From: Streptomyces kronopolitis
GTDB lineage: Bacteria > Actinomycetota > Actinomycetes > Streptomycetales > Streptomycetaceae
DNA length: 64,000 nucleotides
Assembly: GCF_014646275.1 (NCBI RefSeq)
Contig: NZ_BMND01000011.1
Coordinates: forward strand, 124,001 to 188,000
Direction of reading: 5' to 3'
Below, in pieces: positions 1 through 8,600 of this stretch. The notes beneath the pieces are model-generated. The model was not told the origin of the DNA. It did no database searches and worked only from the letters and a program-made list of their open reading frames with translations. Each line of letters starts with the position of its first letter. Within the stretch, counting starts at the first letter, position 1. A program made the position numbers and the translations under genes.

Positions 1-394
1 GCCCGCCGGCGGTGAAGCGGTAGTAGTAGTGGGTGGACGGGCGCAGGCCGCGGACGTCCGCCTTGACGGTGTGGTCGGCGGCGGCCGTGGCGGTGAGGTT
101 CCCCCGGGCGACGACGGACGCGAAGTCCTTGTCGCTCGCCACCTCCCAGCTCACCTTGGTGGCCGGCCCCCGGCCGGAGCCCGGGGTGGCCGCCGCGGTG
201 GGCGTCAGGCGGGTCCACAGCAGGATGCCGTCGGGCAGCGGGTCCCCCGAGGCGACGCCGTGCTGGAAGAACTGCCCCTGTTCCCGGCCCCCTTGGGCGT
301 GGGCCGTGGCGGCGCCGGCGAACGGCAGGAGGGCTGCGGTGGCGGCTACGGCCGTAACGGCGGTGCGGCGCGAGATCTGGTCGTGATCAGTCAC
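1..394 (-). CDS. phoD: PhoD-family alkaline phosphatase, N-terminal part (truncated by window edge)
   Basis: About 131 N-terminal residues are visible; the rest lies left of the window. The chosen start is the GTG at 394. Residues 7-35 form a Tat-type signal (S-R-R-T-A-V, then an alanine-rich hydrophobic stretch ending near A-H-A). After it comes FFQHGVASGDPLPDGILLWTR, the hallmark opening of PhoD phosphatases, then a fibronectin-like N-terminal domain ending in HYYYRFTAGG. PhoD enzymes are secreted, Ca/Fe-dependent phosphodi- and monoesterases that release phosphate from organic esters. The catalytic domain is not in view, so activity cannot be judged. No PHO box is obvious in the 90 bp upstream. 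Confidence 0.9.
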   Translation of the reverse strand, partial: MTDHDQISRRTAVTAVAATAALLPFAGAATAHAQGGREQGQFFQHGVASGDPLPDGILLWTRLTPTAAATPGSGRGPATKVSWEVASDKDFASVVARGNLTATAAADHTVKADVRGLRPSTHYYYRFTAGG

Positions 395-483
395 GGGCGC
401 TCACCTTACTGGCCGGTAATCCTGACCGGGAGGGCAATCCCCGGGATTCCCGGGAATTCGCCCGCCCGTTGTCCGAAAGGCAC

Positions 484-1425
484 TCAGCGGCCGCCCGTGG
501 GGTCCTTTTCGCCCTCGCGGATACCCTTCGATCCGCCTTCTCCCGTGCTGTCGCCCTTGCCCGCACCGCCGCCCGCGGTGCCCTTCGCCGGGCCGAACTC
601 CTTGTCGATCATCTTGTTGAAGTTGGCCTGGGCGAGCTGGTTGTACTGCGCCTGCGTCATCTGGCGCTGCGGGATCTGGTCCATCGACAGCTTCTTGTCA
701 CCGTGCATGAAGGTCGGGGTGCCCTTGACGCCCTTGCGGCCGAACAGCGCGCCCATCTCCGTCGCCCAGCGGTCGTAGGTGCCCTTGGTGACCGCCGTCT
801 CGAACGCCTTGTTGTGCTTCAGTTCGGGGACGTCGGAGGCGACCTTGAGCAGCTCGGAGTCCTTGGCGTAGAGGTCCTCGCGCTCGTCGGGGTGGTATTT
901 GACGGAGTACAGCGCCGACTTGTACTTCAAGAAGGCCTCCGGGCTGACGTTCAGCGCCGCGCCGAGCGCGCTCAGGGCGTTCTTCGAGCCCTGGCCGCCG
1001 CCCTCGGCGTCGTCGATGAAGGTGTACATCGTGAAGCGGGCCCGGAAGCGGCCGTCCTCGATGTCCTTGAGCAGGGCCTTGCCGCTGCTCTGCTCGAAGG
1101 CCGCGCACGCCGGGCAGCGGACGTCCTCGAAGACCTCCAGGGTCTGCTTGGCGTTCTTGTCACCTATCAGGATCTCGGTGCCGTCCTTGCCCTGGGTGTG
1201 GGCGGGCGTGACGAGCTCGGCCTCCTTCGCGGCCTCCCAGCCCGTCGGCTCGTTGGCCTTCAGCACGGCGTAGCCGATGCCGCCGGCCACCGCCAGCACG
1301 CCGACCACCGCGGCCACCGCGGTGAGTTGGCGGCGCAGCCGCTCCTTCTTCTTCTGGCGCTCGCGCTCGGCCCGGATGCGGTCACGGGCCGCGGCCTTGC
1401 CGGCCTGGCTGTTGCGGTTGCTCAT
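484..1425 (-). CDS. Membrane-anchored DsbA-like thioredoxin-fold protein, copy 1
   Basis: A 313-residue protein with a charged cytoplasmic N-terminus (1-33, Arg/Lys rich), one membrane segment (about 34-54) and an extracytoplasmic DsbA-type domain. The redox motif C-P-A-C is at 104-107, in the context FEDVRCPACAAFE, and a G-T-P-T cis-proline loop lies near residue 235. The C-terminal 35 residues are a low-complexity Gly/Lys/Glu tail absent from copy 2. Such proteins catalyse or proofread disulfide formation in exported proteins. It follows a polytopic membrane protein at 1467-2168 by 41 bp on the same strand, so the two are probably co-transcribed. A closely similar pair lies at 2310-3904. 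Which substrate it acts on is unknown. Confidence 0.88.
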   Translation of the reverse strand: MSNRNSQAGKAAARDRIRAERERQKKKERLRRQLTAVAAVVGVLAVAGGIGYAVLKANEPTGWEAAKEAELVTPAHTQGKDGTEILIGDKNAKQTLEVFEDVRCPACAAFEQSSGKALLKDIEDGRFRARFTMYTFIDDAEGGGQGSKNALSALGAALNVSPEAFLKYKSALYSVKYHPDEREDLYAKDSELLKVASDVPELKHNKAFETAVTKGTYDRWATEMGALFGRKGVKGTPTFMHGDKKLSMDQIPQRQMTQAQYNQLAQANFNKMIDKEFGPAKGTAGGGAGKGDSTGEGGSKGIREGEKDPTGGR

Positions 1426-1466
1426 GTGGGGGTCCCCTCAAGGGTGTGCGGGCTGGTACGGACTCG

Positions 1467-2168
1467 TCAGGAGGCGGCCGGGGCGGGTGGGCCGCGGCGC
1501 CGTACGCAGTGCACGAGGTGGGGGAGCGGGTGGGCCGGCGGCAGCGGATGCGGCGGGCGGATCCGCCGCGGGGGCGGGGTGCGGGCCGAGGCGGCCACCG
1601 CGGCCGCGGTGAGCAGCGGGCGGACGGCGCCCGCGGCGGTGGCGCGCAGCAGGGCGTCCAGGGCGGCGTCGCCGCGGTGCAGCCAGGCCGCGGCGAGCAG
1701 GCCGACCGTGACATGGGCGGCGAGCGGCAGCCAGGGGGCGGCCGCCGGCAGGGCCGCCTGCCCGGGGGCGGCGGCCCGCGCCAGCGGAGTGCCCCACCCG
1801 CCGCCGCGGCACAGCAGATCGACGCCCACCGAGTGCAGCGGGCCGGCGACCGGGCCGCCGGCCCGGCCGTAGCAGGTGTGCTGCCCGGCGGTGAAGACGG
1901 TGTCGGCGGCCAGCTCCAGCGGCACCAGCAGCGCGGCGAGGGCGCCGCAGCCGCGCTCGCGGCCGGCCGCCGGATAGGCCGCGGCGAACACGGCGGCGGT
2001 CACGGCGAGGACCGGCGCGGGCGGTAACGGGGTGCGGGAGAGCAGCACATGGGAGGCCGCGGACAGGGTCACGCACAGCGCCGTGAACAACGCCGCCCGC
2101 ACCGCCCTGAGCTGATTCCCCGGCACGGCCGCCGGCCGGGGCCCGGGGCGCACTCCCGTCGCCTGCAT
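1467..2168 (-). CDS. Polytopic integral membrane protein with conserved cysteines, copy 1
   Basis: A 233-residue hydrophobic protein with four to five likely membrane segments and a basic, proline-rich C-terminal tail. It aligns along its length with the protein at 3257-3904. Shared landmarks are ALFTALCVTLSAASHVLLSR, G-Q-H-x-C-Y-G, a G-P-L-H-S-x-G-V-x-L-L-C stretch and a C-terminal V-H-C-V-x-R-R-G-P-P. Four cysteines are therefore preserved between the copies. It lies just upstream of a DsbA-like gene (41 bp), which suggests, without proving, a DsbB/VKOR-like partner role. No CxxC of VKOR type is present. I do not recognise a named family. Confidence 0.75.
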   Translation of the reverse strand: MQATGVRPGPRPAAVPGNQLRAVRAALFTALCVTLSAASHVLLSRTPLPPAPVLAVTAAVFAAAYPAAGRERGCGALAALLVPLELAADTVFTAGQHTCYGRAGGPVAGPLHSVGVDLLCRGGGWGTPLARAAAPGQAALPAAAPWLPLAAHVTVGLLAAAWLHRGDAALDALLRATAAGAVRPLLTAAAVAASARTPPPRRIRPPHPLPPAHPLPHLVHCVRRRGPPAPAAS

Positions 2169-2250
2169 GGCGGGAGTCTGCCATGTGCACGGCCAAAACC
2201 CGGGTCAAGATTTGGCATCGGCCGGCGTGCGGAGCGCACGCCGGCCGGGG

Positions 2251-2284
2251 GCGTCCGGCGGCCCGGGAGCGGGCCGCCGGACGC
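2251..2284 (-). terminator. Perfect 14-bp hairpin between the two DsbA/membrane cassettes
   Basis: Two 14-base complementary arms (2251-2264 and 2271-2284) flank a 6-nt loop. The hairpin lies 26 bp past the stop of the upstream DsbA-like gene (2310-3158) and before the next membrane-protein gene. It has no U-tract, as is common for Streptomyces terminators. It may separate the two duplicated transcription units. Confidence 0.6.
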
Positions 2285-2309
2285 GTCAGCGCTTCAGTGG
2301 TTCAGTGCC

Positions 2310-3158
2310 TCAGTGCTTCAGCGCCTTGTCCACCATGGACGTGAAGGCGGCCGCGCTGGACGGGGCCACCTTGCCCTGCGGGCTGTCCGTGCCCAGCACC
2401 GTGTCGTTGAGCTTGATGGTCGGGGTGCTGGTGACGTCCTTGAACGAGTTGAAGGCGTTGGACATCTCCAGCGCCCAGCGGTTGTACGTGCCGGACGTGA
2501 CGTTCTTGCGGAAGGCCGCGTTGCCCTTGAGCGCCGGGATGGTGTCGGCGACCTTGAGCAGGTAGCTGTCGTCGGCGAACTTGTCCGGGCCGGTCTCGTC
2601 GGGGTGGTACTGCTTCGAGTACAGCGCGAACTTGTACTTCAAGAAGGCGTCCGGGCTGACGTCGAGGGCCGCGCCCAGCGCGCTCAGCGCGTTCTTGGAA
2701 CCGGTGCCCTTGAGGTTGGCGTCGAGGAACGTGCCCAGGTGGTAGGAGGCCTTGTACTTGCCGTCCTTGATGTCCTTCTCGACGGTTTCCCCGGCGTTCT
2801 GCTCGAAGTTGGCGCAGCCGGGGCAGCGCGGGTCCTCGAAGAGGTTCAGGGTGTTCTTGGCGTCCTTCTTGCCGATGACGACCGTGGTGCCGTTGGCGCC
2901 ACCGGTGTTGGCCGGCTTGACCAGCTTGGCCTTCTGCGCCTTCGCCCACTCGTCGCCGCCCGCGGCGCCGCCGCCGGAGTCGCCGTTCATGTTGGCGAAG
3001 GCCACGCCGACGCCGCCGGCTATCGCCAGCACGCCGACGATCGCGCCGCCGACGATCAGCTGCCGGCGGACCTTGTCCTTCTTCGCCTGCCGCTCACGCT
3101 CGGCGCGCAGCCGCTCGCGCGCCGCCTGCTTGTTGGCCTGGTTGTTGCGGTTGCTCAT
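2310..3158 (-). CDS. Membrane-anchored DsbA-like thioredoxin-fold protein, copy 2
   Basis: A 282-residue paralogue of 484-1425. The opening M-S-N-R-N-x-Q-A is the same, followed by a basic cytoplasmic head, a membrane segment at about 34-55 and a thioredoxin-like domain. The active-site motif is C-P-G-C (112-115; FEDPRCPGCANFE) rather than C-P-A-C, and the cis-proline loop is S-T-P-T. The change in the CxxC dipeptide usually alters redox potential, so the two copies may not be interchangeable. The gene sits 98 bp downstream of the second polytopic membrane protein (3257-3904). Its stop codon lies inside a short tandem repeat of an 8-mer like CTTCAGTG (2291-2322). Confidence 0.88.
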   Translation of the reverse strand: MSNRNNQANKQAARERLRAERERQAKKDKVRRQLIVGGAIVGVLAIAGGVGVAFANMNGDSGGGAAGGDEWAKAQKAKLVKPANTGGANGTTVVIGKKDAKNTLNLFEDPRCPGCANFEQNAGETVEKDIKDGKYKASYHLGTFLDANLKGTGSKNALSALGAALDVSPDAFLKYKFALYSKQYHPDETGPDKFADDSYLLKVADTIPALKGNAAFRKNVTSGTYNRWALEMSNAFNSFKDVTSTPTIKLNDTVLGTDSPQGKVAPSSAAAFTSMVDKALKH

Positions 3159-3256
3159 GGCTGTTCCTGCTCCGTGGGAATCCGTGGGACGGGGTGTGCG
3201 TGCGGTCGGCGGCGCACCCGCGGATCACGGGGACGCCGGCTGCGCGGGCGCGGGGC

Positions 3257-3904
3257 TCACGCAGCGAGCGCGCAGGGTGGCCCACGGCGCACCACGCAGT
3301 GCACGAGCAGGGGGGCGGTACGGGCCGGGCGTCCGGCAGGGGCCGGGGCGGGTGCCGGGCGGCGCGGGGCGGCGGTGGCGCCGACGACCGCGACGGCGAT
3401 CAGCAGCGGGCGGAAGGCGAAGCCGGCGACCGCGCCCAGCAGCTGGTGCAGCGCGGCCTCGCCGCGGCGCAGCCAGCCCGCCGCGAGCAGTCCGATGAGC
3501 AGATGCGCCGCGAGCAGGACGCCCCAGGTCGCCGCGGGCGAGGGGCCCTGCCCGGGCGGCGCCGCCAGCGGGGTGCCGACCGGGGCGCCGCCGCACAGCA
3601 GCTCCACGCCCAGCGAGTGCAGCGGGCCGCCGGCCTCCCCGTAACAGGCGTGCTGACCGAGGCTGAAGACCAGGTCGGCGGCGAGTTCCAGGGGGACCAG
3701 CAGGGCCGCGATCCGCCAGTAGCCGCGCTCCGGGCCGGCCAGCGCGTAGGCGATCACGAACACGGCGGCGCACAGCGCGCCGACGGTGGCCGGCGGCAGC
3801 GGCATACGGGACAGCAGCACATGGGACGCCGCGGACAGCGTCACGCACAGCGCCGTGAAGAGCGCCGCGCGCAGTGCCCGCAGAGGTGCCGCCGAGGTGT
3901 CCAT
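3257..3904 (-). CDS. Polytopic integral membrane protein with conserved cysteines, copy 2
   Basis: A 215-residue paralogue of 1467-2168 with the same hydrophobic layout and the same four cysteine positions (ALCVTL, QHACYG, VELLCGG, VHCVVRRG). The start was placed at the ATG at 3904. An in-frame ATG at 3922 (adding M-A-H-S-A-A) is equally possible, because neither has a clear Shine-Dalgarno site. With the downstream DsbA-like gene it forms the older or younger half of a tandem duplication. Function unknown; a redox partner for the thioredoxin is inferred from context only. Confidence 0.72.
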   Translation of the reverse strand: MDTSAAPLRALRAALFTALCVTLSAASHVLLSRMPLPPATVGALCAAVFVIAYALAGPERGYWRIAALLVPLELAADLVFSLGQHACYGEAGGPLHSLGVELLCGGAPVGTPLAAPPGQGPSPAATWGVLLAAHLLIGLLAAGWLRRGEAALHQLLGAVAGFAFRPLLIAVAVVGATAAPRRPAPAPAPAGRPARTAPLLVHCVVRRGPPCALAA

Positions 3905-3956
3905 TGCAGCCGAGTGTGCCATGGGGCGGGATAAGCGGTGGCTAAGGGGGCCCGGA

Positions 3957-3989
3957 GCCGTACGCACCCGGAAAAGCGGTGCGTACGGC
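3957..3989 (-). terminator. 12-bp inverted repeat downstream of the DUF2252 gene
   Basis: Perfect arms at 3957-3968 and 3978-3989 with a 9-nt A-rich loop. It lies about 50 bp beyond the stop of the minus-strand DUF2252 gene and about 50 bp before the next minus-strand start, so it could equally be an operator. The intervening 4012-4035 stretch repeats CGTCCCGTCCG-like units. Confidence 0.5.
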
Positions 3990-4038
3990 ACATATCGGGC
4001 CTGCCGTCCGCGTCCCGTCCGCGTCCCGTCCGTGTCCC

Positions 4039-5400
4039 TCAGAGGCCCGGGATCCGGCCGTTGCGGAAGAGGTCCACGAAGATCTGGTGGTCGGCGCGGG
4101 CGCGAGCGCCGTAGGAGTGCGCGAAGTCCACCAGCAGCGCCGCGAAGCCCTCCTCGTCGGCCGCGATGGCCGCGTCGATGGCCCGCTCCGTGGAGAACGG
4201 CACCAGCGAGTGGCCGCTCTCGTCGTCCGCGGCGCCGTGCATGGTCGCGGTGGCCCGCCCCAGGTCGGCCACCACCGCCGCGATCTCCTCCGGGTCGTCG
4301 ATGTCCGACCAGTCCAGGTCGACCGCGTACGGCGAGATCTCGGCGACCAGCTGGCCGGCCCCGTCCAGCTCGGTCCACCCCAGCCACGGGTCGGCGTGGT
4401 CCTGCAGGGCGCGCTGGGAGATCACCGTGCGGTGGCCCTCGTGCTGGAAGTAGCCGCGGACCGCGGGGTCGGTGAGGTGCCGGGAGACGGCCGGGGTCTG
4501 CGCCTGCTTCATGTAGATCACGACATCGTTCTCCAGGGCATCGCTGTTGCCCTCCAGAAGGATGTTGTACGACGGCAGCCCGGCCGAGCCGATGCCGATG
4601 CCGCGGCGGCCCACCACGTCCTTGACGCGGTAGGAGTCCGGGCGGTCCAGGCTCGACTCGGGCAGCGTCTCCAGATAGCCGTCGAAGGCGGCGAGCACCT
4701 TGTAGCGGGTGGCCGCGTCCAGCTCGACGCTGCCGCCGCCCGGCGCGAAGCGGCGCTCGAAGTCGCGGATCTCCGTCATCGAGTCCAGCAGCGCGAAGCG
4801 GGTGCGCGCGCGGGCGTCGCGCAGCGCGTCCAGCAGCGGGCCCTCGGCGGTGTCCAGCGTGAACGGCGGCAGCTCCTCGCGGTCGGCGCTCGGACCGCCG
4901 GAGGCCAGGGCGTGGATGCGCTCCCGGTAGGCCGCGGCGTAGGTGCGCACCAGGTCGGTGATCTGCTTGTCGCTGAGCGCCTTGGCGTAGCCGATCAGCG
5001 CGACCGAGGCGGCGAAGCGCTTGAGGTCCCAGGTGAACGGGCCGACGTAGGCCTCGTCGAAGTCGTTGACGTTGAAGATCAGCCGGCCGGTGGAGTCCAT
5101 GTAGGTGCCGAAGTTCTCGGCGTGCAGATCGCCGTGGATCCACACCCGGCCGGTCCGCTCGTCCAGATACGGGCCGCTGTCCTTGCCGTCGCCCTCCGCG
5201 GCCCCGGCCTCCAGGTCCCGGTAGAACAGGCAGGCCGTCCCCCGGTAGAAGGCGAAGGCGGAGGCGGCCATCTTCCGGAATTTCACGCGGAAGGCCGCGG
5301 GGTCGGCGGCGAGCAGCTCTCCGAAGGCGGTGTCGAAGACGGCGAGGATCTCCTCGCCGCGCTGCTCGGCGTCCTGCGCCGGGGCGTGCTGGGACGGCAT
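4039..5400 (-). CDS. DUF2252 family protein (kinase-like fold)
   Basis: A 453-residue cytoplasmic protein of the DUF2252 family. The ATG at 5400 is preferred because AGGAGG stands 9 nt upstream; an in-frame TTG at 5475 would add 25 residues without one. Residues around W-I-H-G-D-L-H-A-E-N-F-G, followed by F-N-V-N-D-F-D-E-A, resemble the catalytic loop (HGDxHxxN) and metal-binding Asp of aminoglycoside phosphotransferase/choline kinase-like enzymes. A small-molecule kinase activity is therefore plausible, but the substrate is unknown. It stands alone, transcribed away from dnaE, and shares a 200-bp divergent region with it that contains an inverted repeat (5469-5512). Confidence 0.85.
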   Translation of the reverse strand: MPSQHAPAQDAEQRGEEILAVFDTAFGELLAADPAAFRVKFRKMAASAFAFYRGTACLFYRDLEAGAAEGDGKDSGPYLDERTGRVWIHGDLHAENFGTYMDSTGRLIFNVNDFDEAYVGPFTWDLKRFAASVALIGYAKALSDKQITDLVRTYAAAYRERIHALASGGPSADREELPPFTLDTAEGPLLDALRDARARTRFALLDSMTEIRDFERRFAPGGGSVELDAATRYKVLAAFDGYLETLPESSLDRPDSYRVKDVVGRRGIGIGSAGLPSYNILLEGNSDALENDVVIYMKQAQTPAVSRHLTDPAVRGYFQHEGHRTVISQRALQDHADPWLGWTELDGAGQLVAEISPYAVDLDWSDIDDPEEIAAVVADLGRATATMHGAADDESGHSLVPFSTERAIDAAIAADEEGFAALLVDFAHSYGARARADHQIFVDLFRNGRIPGL

Positions 5401-5468
5401 CGCTGGGTGCCTCCTGGAGTGCGGAAAACGGTTCGGGGCGCCGCGACCGATCGGGTCGCGGTCTGTCA

Positions 5469-5512
5469 CTGACAACGGGTGAGGCTACTCGCGCGTGCCC
5501 GCCGGTTGTCAG
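5469..5512. promoter_or_regulatory. Inverted repeat in the divergent DUF2252/dnaE promoter region
   Basis: CTGACAAC at 5469-5476 is mirrored by GTTGTCAG at 5505-5512, 28 bp apart. On the minus strand CTGACA (5512-5507) and TAGCCT are about 19 bp apart and could be the DUF2252 promoter. The position suggests a site affecting both genes, but nothing identifies the regulator. Confidence 0.35.
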
Positions 5513-5600
5513 TCAGGAGTCGTAGACTTCGACACCGTTCCCCCGGCCCCCGGCTCGCACCGGGAGCGCCCCGCCGACCGCTCTGTGGAGGTCCCCCGCT

Positions 5601-8600
5601 GTGGCTGCCGCGTCCAAGGCCCCGTTCACCCATCTGCACGTCCACACCCAGTACTCCCTGCTGGACGGAGCGGCGCGGCTGTCGGACATGTTCAAGGCGG
5701 CCAACGAGATGGGCATGACGCACATCGCGATGTCCGACCACGGCAACCTGCACGGCGCCTACGACTTCTTCCACTCCGCGCAGAAGGCCGGCGTGACGCC
5801 GATCATCGGCATCGAGGCGTACGTCGCCCCCGAGTCGCGGCGTAACAAGCGCAAGATCCAGTGGGGCCAGCCGCACCAGAAGCGCGATGACGTCTCCGGT
5901 TCCGGTGGCTACACCCACAAGACCATCTGGGCGGCGAACAAGACCGGTCTGCACAATCTCTTCCGGCTCTCCTCGGACGCCTACGCCGAGGGCTGGCTGA
6001 CGAAGTGGCCGCGGATGGACAGGGAGACCATCTCCCAGTGGTCCGAGGGCCTGATCGCCTCCACCGGCTGCCCCTCCGGTGAGCTGCAGACCCGGCTGCG
6101 CCTGGGCCAGTACGACGAGGCGCGCAAGGCCGCGGGCGAGTATCAGGAGATCTTCGGCAAGGACCGGTATTTCCTGGAGCTGATGGACCACGGCATCGAG
6201 ATCGAGCGCCGGGTCCGCGACGACCTGCTGAAGATCGGCAAGGAACTCGGCATCCCCCCGCTGGTCACCAACGACTCGCACTACACCTACGCGCACGAGT
6301 CCACCGCGCACGACGCGCTGCTGTGCATCCAGACCGGCAAGAACCTCTCCGACCCGGACCGCTTCCGCTTCGACGGCACGGGCTACTACCTCAAGTCCAC
6401 GGAGGAGATGTACGCCATCGACTCCTCGGACGCCTGGCAGGAGGGCTGCGCCAACACCCGCCTGGTCGCCGACCAGATCGACCCCGCCGGGATGTTCGAG
6501 AAGCGCGACCTGATGCCGAAGTTCGACATCCCGGAGGGCTTCACCGAGGTCACCTGGTTCCAGGAGGAGGTCCGGGTCGGCATGAAGCGCCGCTTCCCGG
6601 GCGGGGTCCCCGAGGACCGCCAGAAGCAGGCCGAGTACGAGATGGACATCATCATCCAGATGGGGTTCCCCGGCTACTTCCTCGTGGTCGCCGACTTCAT
6701 CATGTGGGCCAAGAACAACGGCATCGCGGTCGGCCCCGGCCGCGGCTCCGCGGCCGGCTCGATCGTGGCGTACGCCATGGGCATCACCGACCTCGACCCG
6801 ATCACGCACGGACTGATCTTCGAGCGGTTCCTCAACCCCGAGCGCGTCTCCATGCCCGATGTCGACATCGACTTCGACGAGCGCAGGCGCGTCGAGGTCA
6901 TCCGGTACGTCACGGAGAAGTACGGCGCCGACAAGGTCGCCATGATCGGCACCTACGGCAAGATCAAGGCCAAGAACGCCATCAAGGACTCCGCGCGCGT
7001 CCTGGGCTACCCGTACGCGATGGGCGACCGCCTCACCAAGGCCATGCCCGCCGACGTCCTCGGCAAGGGCATCGACCTCAGCGGCATCACCGACCCCAAG
7101 CACCCGCGCTACAGCGAGGCGGGCGAGATCCGGGGGATGTACGAGAGCGAGCCGGACGTCAAGAAGGTCATCGACACCGCCAAGGGCGTCGAGGGCCTGG
7201 TCCGTCAGATGGGTGTGCACGCGGCCGGCGTGATCATGTCCAGCGAGCCCATCGTCGACCACGCCCCGGTCTGGGTGCGGCACACCGACAACGTCACCAT
7301 CACGCAGTGGGACTACCCGCAGTGCGAGTCGCTCGGCCTGCTGAAGATGGACTTCCTGGGCCTGCGCAACCTCACCATCATGGACGACGCCGTCAAGATG
7401 GTGAAGAAGAACAAGGGCGTCGACCTGGAGATGCTCTCGGTCCCGCTGGACGACCCCAAGACCTACGAGATGCTCTGCCGCGGCGACACCCTCGGCGTCT
7501 TCCAGTTCGACGGCGGCCCGATGCGCTCGCTGCTGCGGCTGATGAAGCCCGACAACTTCGAGGACATTTCCGCCGTCTCGGCGCTCTACCGCCCCGGCCC
7601 GATGGGCATGGACTCGCACACCAACTACGCGCTGCGCAAGAACGGCCTCCAGGAGATCACCCCGATCCACCCGGAGCTGGAGGAGCCGCTCAAGGAGGTC
7701 CTGGGCCTGACCCACGGCCTGATCGTCTATCAGGAGCAGGTCCAGAAGGCCGCCCAGATCATCGCCGGGTACTCCCTCGGCGAGGCCGACATCCTCCGCC
7801 GCGTCATGGGCAAGAAGAAGCCCGAGGAACTGGCGAAGAACTTCGTGCTCTTCCAGGAGGGCGCGAAGAAGAAGGGCTTCTCCGACCAGGCCATCCAGGC
7901 CCTGTGGGACGTCCTGGTCCCGTTCGCCGGCTACGCCTTCAACAAGGCGCACTCCTCCGCGTACGGCCTGGTCACCTACTGGACCGCCTACCTCAAGGCC
8001 AACTACCCGGCCGAGTACATGTCCGCGCTGCTGACGTCCGTGCGCGACGACAAGGACAAGTCGGCGGTCTACCTCAACGAGTGCCGGCGCATGGGCATCA
8101 AGGTGCTGCCGCCGAACGTCAACGAGTCGGAGGCGAACTTCGCCGCCCAGGGTGACGACGTGATCCTCTTCGGCCTCACCGCGGTCCGCAACGTCGGCCA
8201 GAACGTCGTCGACTCGATCATCCGCTGCCGCAAGGCGAAGGGGAAGTACTCCTCCTTCCCCGACTACCTCGACAAGGTCGACGCGGTCGTCTGCAACAAG
8301 CGCACCACCGAGTCCCTGATCAAGGCCGGCGCCTTCGACGAGATGGGCCACACCCGCAAGGGCCTGACGGCGCACTACGAGCCGATGATCGACAACGTCG
8401 TCCAGGTCAAGCGCAAGGAGGCCGAGGGGCAGTTCGACCTCTTCGGCGGCATGGCCGGAGACAGCGCGGAGGAGGGCCCCGGCTTCGGCCTGGACATCGA
8501 GTTCTCGGACATCGAGTGGGACAAGACCTACCTCCTCGCCCAGGAGCGCGAGATGCTCGGTCTCTACGTCTCCGACCACCCGCTCTTCGGCCTGGAGCAC

